Of a DNA stretch of 64,000 nucleotides, positions 55,142 to 64,000 are shown piece after piece (the first letter of the stretch is position 1; each line of letters begins with the position of its first letter). The stretch is from Cololabis saira (lineage: Eukaryota; Chordata; Actinopteri; Beloniformes; Belonidae), in NCBI RefSeq assembly GCF_033807715.1, contig NC_084587.1, forward strand, positions 25,541,017 through 25,605,016, in the 5' to 3' direction. The notes under the pieces were generated by a model. That model worked only from the letters and a program-made list of their open reading frames with translations. It was not told where the DNA came from and did not search any database. Both the position numbers and the translations under genes were made by a program.

Positions 55142-55817
55142 ATGCGCATATTATTGCTATAACCTGTGTGTATATATGCACACACAGGACATTGGGCACA
55201 TTTTTGCCCAGTTGTCCGGTTGTGCACTCGGATGCAGTTTTAAGACACAGCCAGCAGATGTCACTCTTCTGGCTGTGCCAAATGCTTGAAGCAGTGTGTC
55301 ATTCTTGAAGCAGTTTCTTCAATGTGGTTCATTGCTTCGGGAGGCTTCAGTTTCACCAGCACTACCGTTGGGTCCATTACTGGCTGGCATGTACTGTCAT
55401 GTCACAAAGTGAGGAGGAGCCAAATCACAGAGATCCATCAACAGTAGGCATAACAAATACGATCCTTTATTGTAAATAAAACATGCTGCATGGCCAGGAA
55501 ATCCAGAGTTGATGCAAAAGCAACGGATGAACCAAAATTTGAGCACACTCAAAGAACTCAAGAAACCAAAGCTTGGTAAATAGAGGAGTGAATAAGTAGG
55601 GAATGACAAGACGCATGTGTTTACAATCAGGAGAGATTGGAACTTGGGAAATAAGATAAGATAAGATAAGATAATCCTTTATTATTCCCTCAATGGGGAA
55701 ACTCCTGTGTTAAAATGGAACTTGCACACCAGGAAAAATACTTTCAAATTAAAACATGAATTAAAACAAAAAAAACCTAAGAGAAGTGAAAAATAAAAGA
55801 AAAAAACAGAACCCCTA
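55142..55817. other. intergenic; LINE-type tail at 55650-55720
   Basis: (AATAAG/GATAA)n at about 55649-55673 and 'cctttattattccctcaatg' with 'gggaaactcctgtgtt' is an inverted LINE-type 3' end. Nothing else recognised. Confidence 0.5.
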
Positions 55818-56038
55818 CACCAGGGGTGTTCAAGTCCAGTCCTCAAGGGCTGCTGTCCTGCATGTTTTGGATGTTTCCCTGCTTAAACGGACCTGATTGG
55901 ATCAAAATTGGCTTGTCATCAAGCGCACTTCATTCTATTTAATGGTTTTTCAATGGTCCAGCAATTTGATCCAGGGAGAGAAGAGCAACATCTAAAACAT
56001 GCAGGGCAGCCGCCCAAGAAGGCCAAACTTGAAGAGCC
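55818..56038. mobile_element. hAT-type MITE
   Basis: Left 'caggggtgttcaagtccagt' and right 'ggccaaacttgaagagccct-g' are an imperfect inverted repeat. Inner arms 'ctgtcctgcatgttttggat' and 'catctaaaacatgcagggca' also match. The flanking octamers CCCTACAC and CCCCAAAC agree at 6 of 8 positions, suggesting an old hAT duplication. Fragments of the family are at 32693 and 63697. Confidence 0.75.
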
Positions 56039-56402
56039 CTGCCCCAAACAAAAATGGTTTCTTCATGACACTGGACTGTTGTTGTAGTTTATCTGTAGTT
56101 CAATCTTACTGTATCTTATTTTATATGTCAATGTGAAATTTGTGGGTTGTGAAGATCAATGCTCAGGCTCAACTCTTCACTGGTTGCATGTTTGTGCTAT
56201 AGGCTACAAGAGCTCAATTTTATATAATGTTGTGGTGTTTTTTGTTTTTTTGTAGTCTTGACATAACCCACCTTGACTAGCCTTGTAAATGAAATGTACC
56301 ATACATAAAATTGCCTTGCCTAATGAGTTTTTGAAGTTATTAATAACTGTCTTTAAAGAAACTTCCCTACAGTAATCCCCAACAAAAAGGTGATTTATAC
56401 TC
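56039..56402. other. intergenic, nothing recognised
   Basis: No gene or repeat boundary seen. Confidence 0.4.
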
Positions 56403-56405
56403 TAT

Positions 56406-57293
56406 GGGCCTGATTTACTAAAGGTTTGCGTACGTAAAAACGTGTGCAAACTTGACATCACCCGCAAACCAATGTGCAAGCTGATCTACTAACAGCGTGC
56501 AAAGAGGACTGCGCCTCTCAAATGAGCAAAATAGCACACGCTGTTCATTTAGTACTTTTGCCCTGATGAATAATCAATATGGGGCGTACCCGCCAGAAAG
56601 CGCTAAATACTGGGAGGGGAAAATGCAAATAGGTTCATTTACCACACGCAATGAGATTTACCAAGCCTGAAAGTTATTGCGGGGATTGTGATTGCGTCTG
56701 TATTTAATACGTTCGAAAGGAAGGTGCTAATCTGCCCAGCATTACGCACCGATGGCTGCTGTTATTGTGGCAAGGAGGCAACATAACCAAAATCAAAGAA
56801 TACGCAGAGTCTTTATTCTGCTGCATGCTATTTTAAAAATGGTTGCACAAGTTTTATTAAAGGCCACTTTTTCTTTAGTTCTTCGCCTTATATCTTGCCA
56901 CCTTCTTTTAACCTCATCTGCCGTTCTTTTTGTCTTACCAACTGCATTTATTCTATCGCAGATTTTCTCCCATATCGTTTCTTTTGGTAATGTTTAAATT
57001 TCTTTGCTGTAGTTCATGAATGTGTTTATTTGCCTCTTCCACTAATATCTCTAACTCCAACTCGTCAAATTTCATTTTGCGCTTGTGACTATCTGCTTTC
57101 CATCCAGACTCCCCATGGCGCAAACCGTAAGACACGCAACACCTCATTTAAATACTGCGGTTTGCACCTGTTATCAATTGCGCACGCAATCTTAGTTGAT
57201 CACCCGCAAAACACACAACAACAGCACGTGCAAACTTTTTCAGTGCACACGCAATTTAGTACTCTTTATTTAGGATCTTAGTAAATCAGGCCC
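56406..57293. mobile_element. internally deleted PIF-Harbinger element
   Basis: Terminal repeats GGGCCTGATTTACTAA and TTAGTAAATCAGGCCC are perfect inverses, flanked by TAT (56403-56405, 57294-57296). Inside, a transposase start on the plus strand (MAAVIVARRQHNQNQRIRRV at 56752) and a SANT protein on the minus strand face each other with the transposase body deleted. It ends only about 135 bases downstream of the cyp4v stop codon. Confidence 0.9.
56835..57128 (-). pseudogene. Harbinger SANT-like protein remnant
   Basis: The minus strand reads KRKMKFDELELEILVEEANK then, after a frameshift near 56985, WEKICDRINAVGKTKRTADE and VKRRWQDIRRRTKEKVAFNK. The spaced Trp residues and the RTADEVKRRWQDIR motif are typical of the Myb/SANT-like DNA-binding domain carried by Harbingers. 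The frameshift makes it non-coding today. Confidence 0.8.
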
Positions 57294-57429
57294 TATGAAC
57301 AGTAAAAATTAAAAAAAAAAAAAAAAAACGCCCAAAAAAAGAACACAAATCTTCGCAAGATAAGAAAATGCATTTTGAGAAAAAAATTGACAAAAACTCA
57401 GTAAATTGGAAACGTGCTTTTGATGAAAT

Positions 57430-60400
57430 TTAAAATGTCCTCTTTTCCAGTTCGATTTGGATTCCCCGCTGTGGTCGCAGGATGAGTTCTCCCACTGGAC
57501 AAAGATCTTCTCGTCGCTGACAAGCCTTGACATTGAATTTACGCAGAACGGAGGCCAACACCACCTTTTCCTCCATTTGTGCAAAACGTTGACCTAAACA
57601 TTGAATTAAAACAGAAACATAATAATGTTAAACAGTACACTTTTTATAACTTCAAAAGTGGATGAAAAAAAAATGCTTGCGTAGTTAGGTCCAACAGACA
57701 ACAAGGTAAATCACTCCTGTGCTCACCTATACAGTTGCGGAGTCCAGCTGAGAAAGGGACGTATGCGTAAGGAGGCCTTCCAGCCGAGTTCTCTGGGAAA
57801 AATCGCTCAGGCCTGAACTCCTCAGGATCAGGGAAATACCGAGGATCACGGTGAAGAGCGTAGGTGATTATGACGGCATTTGCACCTTTGGGAAGCATGA
57901 AACCTTCTGCAAGCAAAAATATTAATATATAAGACATAGTTTATACTGTTCAAGCCACAACACAAACACCATGTCTGATTGCTCGTGTTGAAGTATTCCT
58001 AGTTTCTTAATACAGTATGATGCGTCCATTTGATCGTTTCAGCGTTTATGAATGATGAATGAGATGAATGAATGTGAAGCAATAATTCATGGTTGAACAT
58101 AATTTCCTGTGCAGCATACATAATCAGCACAGATGTGAGGCCACCTCCCACCCAGCAGTTTTTTTTACCTAACACCCAGTTGTGAGTTATTTCAGACCTT
58201 TAGAAGTTTCAGAAAAATTCTAGTTGCAGTGCCGTTCCTAGAAATGGAAACGCAACAGTTGAGTCTCTGTACACTAAATGACCCTGGCCCCCACTTTTAA
58301 AAATACCATATACTGAAAATGCTTATCTAAGATCAAGTTTTAGAAAGCTAACAACATTGTTACTGATCATTTCTAGAAGTATTATCATGATCCGGAATAC
58401 TCTTGCTGCCTGAAGATTTTTAAAAACATTCTCACTTTTGGGGAATTGGTTGAAATCCTCGCAGAGAAGAAATTTAATTTTACAAGTGGAAGTGTAATTA
58501 TTTATTACATCATTGTTTTTAGGTTACAGATAGTGGTTATTTGTTACAAACACTTTATGTTATGCAAAGAGTGTCAGGTTCTTCTCCTAAGGTAAGGTGA
58601 CTGAAGAAAAATTGGAGGCCATAACAGGGAAAAAGTTTAATTAGATTTGTTTAAGATAAAATTGTTCACCTGTTTTTAGTTCTTTCATTGACGCAGTTTA
58701 ATTAATTTCCATGCCCAAAATAAGTTTGGATACATTTTTATTTCAGCACACCAGAGCATAAATGTCATGGTGCACATTTAAGGAAACTCAAGACATTGAA
58801 GAGGTGCACCATCAGGACGAGGTTGCTCTCACCGCACCTTTCCCCTGGATCTAGGGGAAAGGTGTGGATGGATCAGCAGAAGGGAATTATAGGAAATGTA
58901 CATGAGAAGAATCAGCTTCATCATCAGAGCTAGTTATGATGTGCTCCCATCGCCACAAAGATCACACTTCTGGCCTCTGCACAATTTCAGGACTTATCTT
59001 TAACACATTCTGACAATCTGAAAATCATTCACCTTATATCTCTGAAGATTTAGTTATAAGCATTGTTTTTTCTTTTCCTTTTCCTCCTTGTAAAGGAGTA
59101 CCAATATCTGGAATTACCACAATTTCTTTCCACAATTTAAGTCATCTTTAACTTACGTATATGGCAGTCTTCACAGAGGCTTCGAGCAAAGAAAGGGACG
59201 GAGGGAAACAGACGCAGAGCCTCTTTGATCACACAATCCAGGTATTTAAGCTTCTTCAGGTCCTCAGTATTAATGGGTCGATCAGATGTACCTTTTGTAC
59301 ATTAAACAAGACGCAGTGTTAAACATGTTTCTTCACTATAGATTCTGAGCACAAATTCTGAGTTTGAATCTAGGTCAGATGGATAAAGTTGTATAATTTG
59401 TTTCTATTGCTTTTTGTCTTACGTTTATCTGCTAAATTTATTCAATCTGCTGTGAGAGTGACAGTTGGACTGCTCAATGTGGTAAGTCTTTAAACATTAT
59501 TTTTTTATCAATCCGATTGCTGTAAATCATGAGATATTAGCAAAACGGATAATGGTAAGGTCTTTAGATTTAAATGGAAAGCAAAGTTTTAAGTAAGGGA
59601 CTTAGTTCAAGCTTGATCAATTTGATTTAATTCAATAATTAAACTTAATTATTGTAAAAATATTTAATCTCCAAAGGGAAATTGTATTGATGCCATATTA
59701 ACATTTAATAGACTGATGTGAGAAATAGTCATGACTAATTATTAATTATTACTTGATAACAGCATTTTGCGCTTTAGGACTAATTTACATCTTTAAGCTG
59801 GCGCAAAATCCACATCTATTTTGGCATCTAGCCATCAAGAGTCCATGTTAATCAGAGCACACAGCAGAGACAGTCATTATTTTCTGTCTATTTTGGAGAG
59901 GATTTTCACAGCTAAAAGAATAAATGAGTCTGACTAATGACTCAAAATCCTTCAAGCGGTAGAATAAACAAAGTGATTAATGTGAAGAAAGACAGGATGA
60001 GCTAGATTAACATTACCGAACACGTCCTGTAGCTCCTGCTGAACTTTTCTTTGAATCTCAGGGTGGGACCCCAGCAGATGAATGGCCCAGTTCATAGAAG
60101 CAGCCGTAGTATCATGCCCCTGCAAAATACACCCGCAGTCGTACAGGCACTTTCTAAGATGAATGCATGAGAAAGGTTTTTTGTCACCCACCTCAAACAT
60201 GAAAGTGTCAACTTCCTCCTGGATGTCCTGATGGCTCAACTTGTTTCCATCTTCATCTTCAGTCTTCAAGAGCATGTCCAGAAAGGCTCGGCGTTTCCTG
60301 GTGCCCTGGTCTGACTCGCTGTCTGATTCGATGTAAGCCAAGTTTTCTGCCCTTTCGTGTATGACCTGAACATGGGGGGTTAGTGATGTTATACATCTGT

Positions 60401-61201
60401 GACGTTATCTCATCTGCATTTTCACCAGTAAATGTGTTCGATGACCATTGATTTTGGCACCACAAGCTCCATCACTTACTTTGTATGTAAAGGAGTGAAG
60501 AACCTTGAGTGTCTTGTCATGTTCTTTGCCCTCACCCAAGGAGTAATACAAAACGTCAGGCCAGAACCAAGGTTTCCTCTGCCTTCCGGCGATAATGTCA
60601 GTCATTCTGGGTACAGTATAACAACATAACCGTTGATCCGAAGACATTCCGTCATTTATGTCAGTATTTGTGTGATTGGAAGGAAAATGAAAATAACTCA
60701 CTTATAGACACACTTCACATACTCTGATTCAGAATTGCTCTGGGCATGAACTTTCCTTCCCATTGCAGTTTCTGAAACAAAAAACATAGGATTTTTGAAT
60801 ATCCAAATAGAGTCTGTTCCCATCTCAGTAAAAGAAAAAGAAAAAATTAAAAGGGTCTGGCCATTTGGCGATTACTGTATATGGATTATTAACAGATAGA
60901 AAAGATAGCCCCAAGGTAAAATCTACTTACCACAAATAATGTCTAGTGCACAGAGGGTGATGTGACTGAAGCAGTTGAATGGACCCTTCCCCGCTTGCTT
61001 CTCCAGCTTTTCCACCAGAATCTCCGCTTGCTCATTCATCACTTCCAAGAATTCGGTCAGGATGGAGAAGTGGAAGGTTGGTGTCAGCATCTTCCTGCGC
61101 TGACGCCACTTTTTCCCAGTACTGATGAACAACACGCAGAAGCCAATTTATCTGTATCACGAGTAAATAACAGCCAAGTGTGTATACTTTTTGTTTAACA
61201 A

Positions 61202-61252
<51 letters not shown>

Positions 61253-61607
61253 CATAATTTTATTTTCTTCCCGAATATGTCACTTACCCATTATTTTAGT
61301 GACATTTTCTACCAGAGATTAACCATACTTAAAGACAAGTCTGTCTTAATGATAACACACTGGACTCTTTGCTATAATAAACATTTGTTACTGTTCAAAC
61401 ATATAGAAACCTGTTTGTAGGCTTGCTTTTTTCCTTTTTTTAATGCTATATTCTTTTAAACTTCTGAGAATTAGTTTTTTGTTGTTTCTTATTCTTCAGT
61501 CCAGAGATGGCCACATTTTACCTGGTGAGCAGACCAGTTCCAAGCCAGGGGTGAAGAAACTTATATGCAAAAGACTTGTCCAGGTGAACAGTGTTGCTGA
61601 GGATCTT
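57430..61607 (-). CDS. cyp4v2: cytochrome P450 family 4 subfamily V, exons 3-11 (5' partial)
   Basis: Haem-thiolate monooxygenase of the endoplasmic reticulum; the family omega-hydroxylates fatty acids, and human CYP4V2 is the Bietti crystalline dystrophy gene. Exons by GT-AG sites and phase: 61607-61522, 61121-60931, 60771-60702, 60606-60480, 60365-60192, 60119-60017, 59291-59157, 57906-57727, 57593-57430 (stop TAA at 57432-57430). The sum is 1230 bases, all in one frame. Motifs in order: [13 protein letters not shown] (first junction), [15 protein letters not shown] (helix C), [12 protein letters not shown] (helix I, with the CYP4 Glu that can bond to haem), [11 protein letters not shown] (ExxR), PERFFPEN and [14 protein letters not shown] (haem loop, Cys ligand). 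About 116 N-terminal residues, including the membrane anchor, lie beyond the window. Exon numbering is by comparison with human. Zebrafish names for this clade are cyp4v7 and cyp4v8. No broken exon seen. Confidence 0.95.
57907..59156 (-). other. cyp4v intron with a 14-pair hairpin
   Basis: Largest fully contained intron of the gene, 1250 bases. It is AT-rich with no recognised repeat. A hairpin CACCTTTCCCCT / AGGGGAAAGGTG with loop GGATCT lies at 58835-58864 and extends by a G-T and a C-G pair to 58833-58866. Confidence 0.7.
61206..61248. repeat. (TA)n microsatellite in a cyp4v intron
   Basis: TA run between the exons at 60931-61121 and 61522-61607. Confidence 0.95.
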
Positions 61608-61847
61608 CTACAAAAGGACAGTTTGTTATTGAGAGACATAAACTGATCGACTTTTTTGCCTGTCATCAAAGACATTCAATCAAAATGACTTAGCAAGCTT
61701 CCATCTTATCTGAGTCAAACATTCACAGGCTGTAATTTCACTTTTGGGAATAGCAATTTTACAAACTCTGCTACAAATACTGTATGACATAGACTGATTT
61801 GACTTAAAGGGAACTGCTTTAACATATATAAACATATATATATATAG

Positions 61848-63133
61848 TAGGGGTGGGACGATACGGGTAAGTCCCAATTCGATACTTTGGCGATATGTGG
61901 CCCAGGATATCGATAATATCACGATATTTTCGATATTCGATATATCGATATATCGATATATCGGTAAGAGCGATATATCACGATATATGGGACTAAAAAA
62001 GAAAAAATACCTATAAAAAGGAAAACGTCTGTAGTTATGCATTTATTCAATGCCAAAACTTCATACAAGAAAGTGCATTTATATATTTCCTCACTGTCTC
62101 CTAGGCTTGTAAATGTAAACACTGAACAGCTGGACAAATTAAAGTGCATGAACATTAATAACATGTTTTATATAAACCAGGACAGTGCACTGCTTTGTAA
62201 TAATTAAATACATTAAATAATAATTTCACAAATATAATTATTGTGAAATAACTAAGAAATAAATAACTCAAATAGGCTTAACAATATCCCTTCTTTTCCA
62301 ATATCCTTTTAGCCTGTCTAATTTATTCTGTCACCACACACACATATTGCCATGAAGCATCAGGCATTTTTCACTCATGTCATGACAAACTGTATCCGAT
62401 AACAGAAGAAACCAAACAAGCTATAATAAATATAAATAATATGAACTTCATTGAACTAATATAACATTTTGAAATTTAAGCTGAAATATCCAAAGCACTG
62501 AACACTGGTTTTGCACGGGTGGGCGTGTGTCTGAGTGTGCATGAGAGTGTCCGTGTCCGTGTGTAACGTGACTGGTGATTCAATGATCTGCAAGTTTTCC
62601 CAGCACACGGTTGACTGGACACGGAAGGATACGAGCGAGGATCACTTACAGAGTGAAAAGCATAAACGTCATAACACAAAAAGACTGACGATCATTTACT
62701 TTAACGGCGTCTGTGGAATAATTGTGTATTACAGTACGAGCCGCTCTCCTCTCATGGAGCGCGAGCGGAGCGGGGTCCGTTTCTTAACGCAGCTGGTTGT
62801 CTGTGCGAGCGGACATTAACGCACATGGAAGTTTAAACACCGGCTCAAACAGCAAGTTTTCCAGCATTAACAGTGCTGCTCAGCCCGCTGTCTGTACGGA
62901 GTAAACTGTGGTTCTGTATTTTCTGAGCTGGTTTCTCAGGCGGCATGTTTGTTTTGCTCACGAGGGCAGCGGGGGCGGGCGGGGCAGAGCTTGAACAATA
63001 GTGCGGTGACAACCGCGTAAACCATTAAGTGTGTTGTAATAAAATATCGATATTAGCCGACAGTATATCGATTATTTATTGAAACAGAGAGCACAACAAT
63101 ATATTGAAATATCGATTTTTTTTCCCACCCCTA
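61848..63133. mobile_element. hAT element with perfect 8-bp duplication
   Basis: Starts TAGGGGTGGGACGATA and ends ...CCCACCCCTA. ATATATAG flanks both sides (61840-61847, 63134-63141). The left arm is rich in CGATAT words (61915-61990), a pattern repeated in inverse near 63045-63115. It carries a zinc-finger-like remnant but no hAT transposase core. Confidence 0.92.
62540..62700 (+). pseudogene. CGGBP1-like zinc-finger remnant in the hAT
   Basis: The plus strand reads DSMICKFSQHTVDWTRKDTS then EDHLQSEKHKRHN. This is close to the CGGBP1/BED-like finger found in hAT-related genes (C..C...H-D-W-R..T...H...K.H). The second cysteine of the first pair is replaced by Ser (CKFS), and no catalytic transposase domain follows, so it is probably non-functional. 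Such fingers bind the element ends in the family. Confidence 0.55.
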
Positions 63134-63592
63134 ATATATAGCCTGCCAACTCAGAGAAAGAGGAAAGCAACCAAATTCTGCAGTGTCTGTACAGCCTGCC
63201 CAGATAATCCATCCAGTGTGATGTGGCTTGTACGAGCCATTCAGATTCTGCTCCCTTTCGTTACGTAACGAAAATGCAATTTACATAGGTAGGCCTCCGA
63301 TGCGTGAAACCACGCCCACAACTACTGTAACTCCGCCGGCCGGAGCTTCCGCCATTTTTTCGTAGCGGTGTATCGCGTCATTCAGGCAGCCAATCAGCAC
63401 AGTCCTCATTATCATAGCCCCCGCCCACTCAGAATCCCGCATAGATAATGAGGTTAGAGAATGGGAAGATAAAGACATGGCTCTGAGGATGAATTTCTAA
63501 TTTATTTAACAAAAACAATCAAAAGCTTGTTTTTTAAGATATTCAAGGGCTGTTTAAAATAGGTAACGGATGCCATAATAGGTCCCCTTTAA

Positions 63593-64000
63593 ATGATGAA
63601 ATCGTGAGCAACAGGAATTTTCTGGAATGGTTAAAATACCTCATCCGTGAAGCTGAACTGTGCACAAAAGCGATTAACATTCTATATATCTGTATAGCAG
63701 GGCTCTTCAAGTCTGATTGTCAAGGGCAACTGTTCTGCATGTTTTAGATGCGTCAACACACCTCATTCAAACGTATTAATTAACATCAGGTTCTTCCCGA
63801 GCTCTGGACAAGCCTGTTAGTGACACAGTCATTTGTATTAGTGTGTGTTAATATAGCTTATATAGATGATACTCATTATTTTATTTTGAAGGGTTGAAGC
63901 AGAAGCAGTTTGAGAGCCTGAAGTGCAACACCTAAAAAAATGTCAACGTACAGTTGCAGCTCCTGGAGGAATCAAAATTTTAATACTACTACTGTAATTT
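63593..64000. other. intron end of the window, one hAT MITE fragment
   Basis: 63697-63775 ('agggctcttcaagtctgatt', 'ttctgcatgttttagatgcg') is the left part of the MITE at 55818-56038. I looked for the next upstream cyp4v exon on the minus strand and found none, so it lies outside the window. Confidence 0.6.

Larger units (their letters stand above)
61808..63588. mobile_element. TTAA-site DNA element, copy 3, split by an hAT
   Basis: Left end AGGGAACTGCTTTAACATAT (shortened) and right end CATAATAGGTCCCCT, flanked by TTAA at 61804-61807 and 63589-63592. After removing the hAT (61848-63133) the interior follows copy 1 ('accaaattctgcagtgtctg', 'gcaatttacataggtaggcc', 'ggcagccaatcagcacagtc'), with deletions. 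The 3277-type leader frame is lost. Lies in the cyp4v intron that leaves the window. Confidence 0.85.

Noticed and set aside
63600..64000. Next upstream cyp4v exon
   Set aside because: Checked the minus strand for the expected [12 protein letters not shown] segment and for splice sites in phase 0; none found, so the exon is outside the window.

Overview
The window looks like nuclear DNA of a ray-finned (teleost) fish. It has interrupted genes with GT-AG introns, long AT, GT and CA microsatellites, L2 and Rex1/CR1-type LINEs, tRNA-headed SINEs of the Mermaid/DANA kind, PIF-Harbinger, hAT, Tc1/mariner and TTAA-site DNA elements, and one vertebrate cytochrome P450 gene. The species cannot be read from the sequence. 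I see no operon, phage, plasmid or CRISPR structure and no stand-alone RNA gene; the tRNA-like promoter boxes all lie in SINEs.

The only convincing host gene is cyp4v (CYP4V2 orthologue) on the minus strand at 57430-61607. Nine consecutive coding exons are visible. They splice in one open frame to a natural stop (409 codons plus stop). The first exons, with the membrane anchor, are not in the window; the gene runs in from beyond the right edge. The intron reaching the right edge is packed with mobile elements.

Layout, left to right. 0.6-1.2 kb: an LTR with a gag-like start. 2.7-5.8 kb: two copies of a GC-richer interspersed repeat, one split by a TTAA-site element. 6.5-12.2 kb: one PIF-Harbinger transposon, about 5.7 kb from end to end because it contains an L2 LINE, a TTAA element and a small foldback. 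14.9-15.6, 20.3-21.1, 23.6-25.8 and 28.4-28.7 kb: inverted-repeat elements, some nested, between SINEs. 30.6-31.3 kb: another inverted-repeat element split by a solo LTR. 35.4-36.7 kb: a Harbinger transposase split by an hAT-type element. 38.3-40.5 kb: a decayed LINE. 42.4-43.3 kb: a truncated Harbinger. 47.7-51.3 kb: a LINE whose endonuclease/reverse transcriptase frame is still fully open. 53-54 kb: a decayed LINE. 56.4-57.3 kb: an internally deleted Harbinger just downstream of cyp4v. 61.8-63.6 kb: a third TTAA element split by an hAT.

The most informative result is not a new enzyme system. It is the fine record of insertion: target-site duplications, nested order, and pre-insertion (empty) sites present in the same window. 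These allow element boundaries and relative ages to be read directly. I found no convincing previously undescribed biological system. The best candidates for a second look are the intact LINE, the TTAA-site family with a conserved short leader exon, and two adjacent perfect hairpins made inside one repeat copy.
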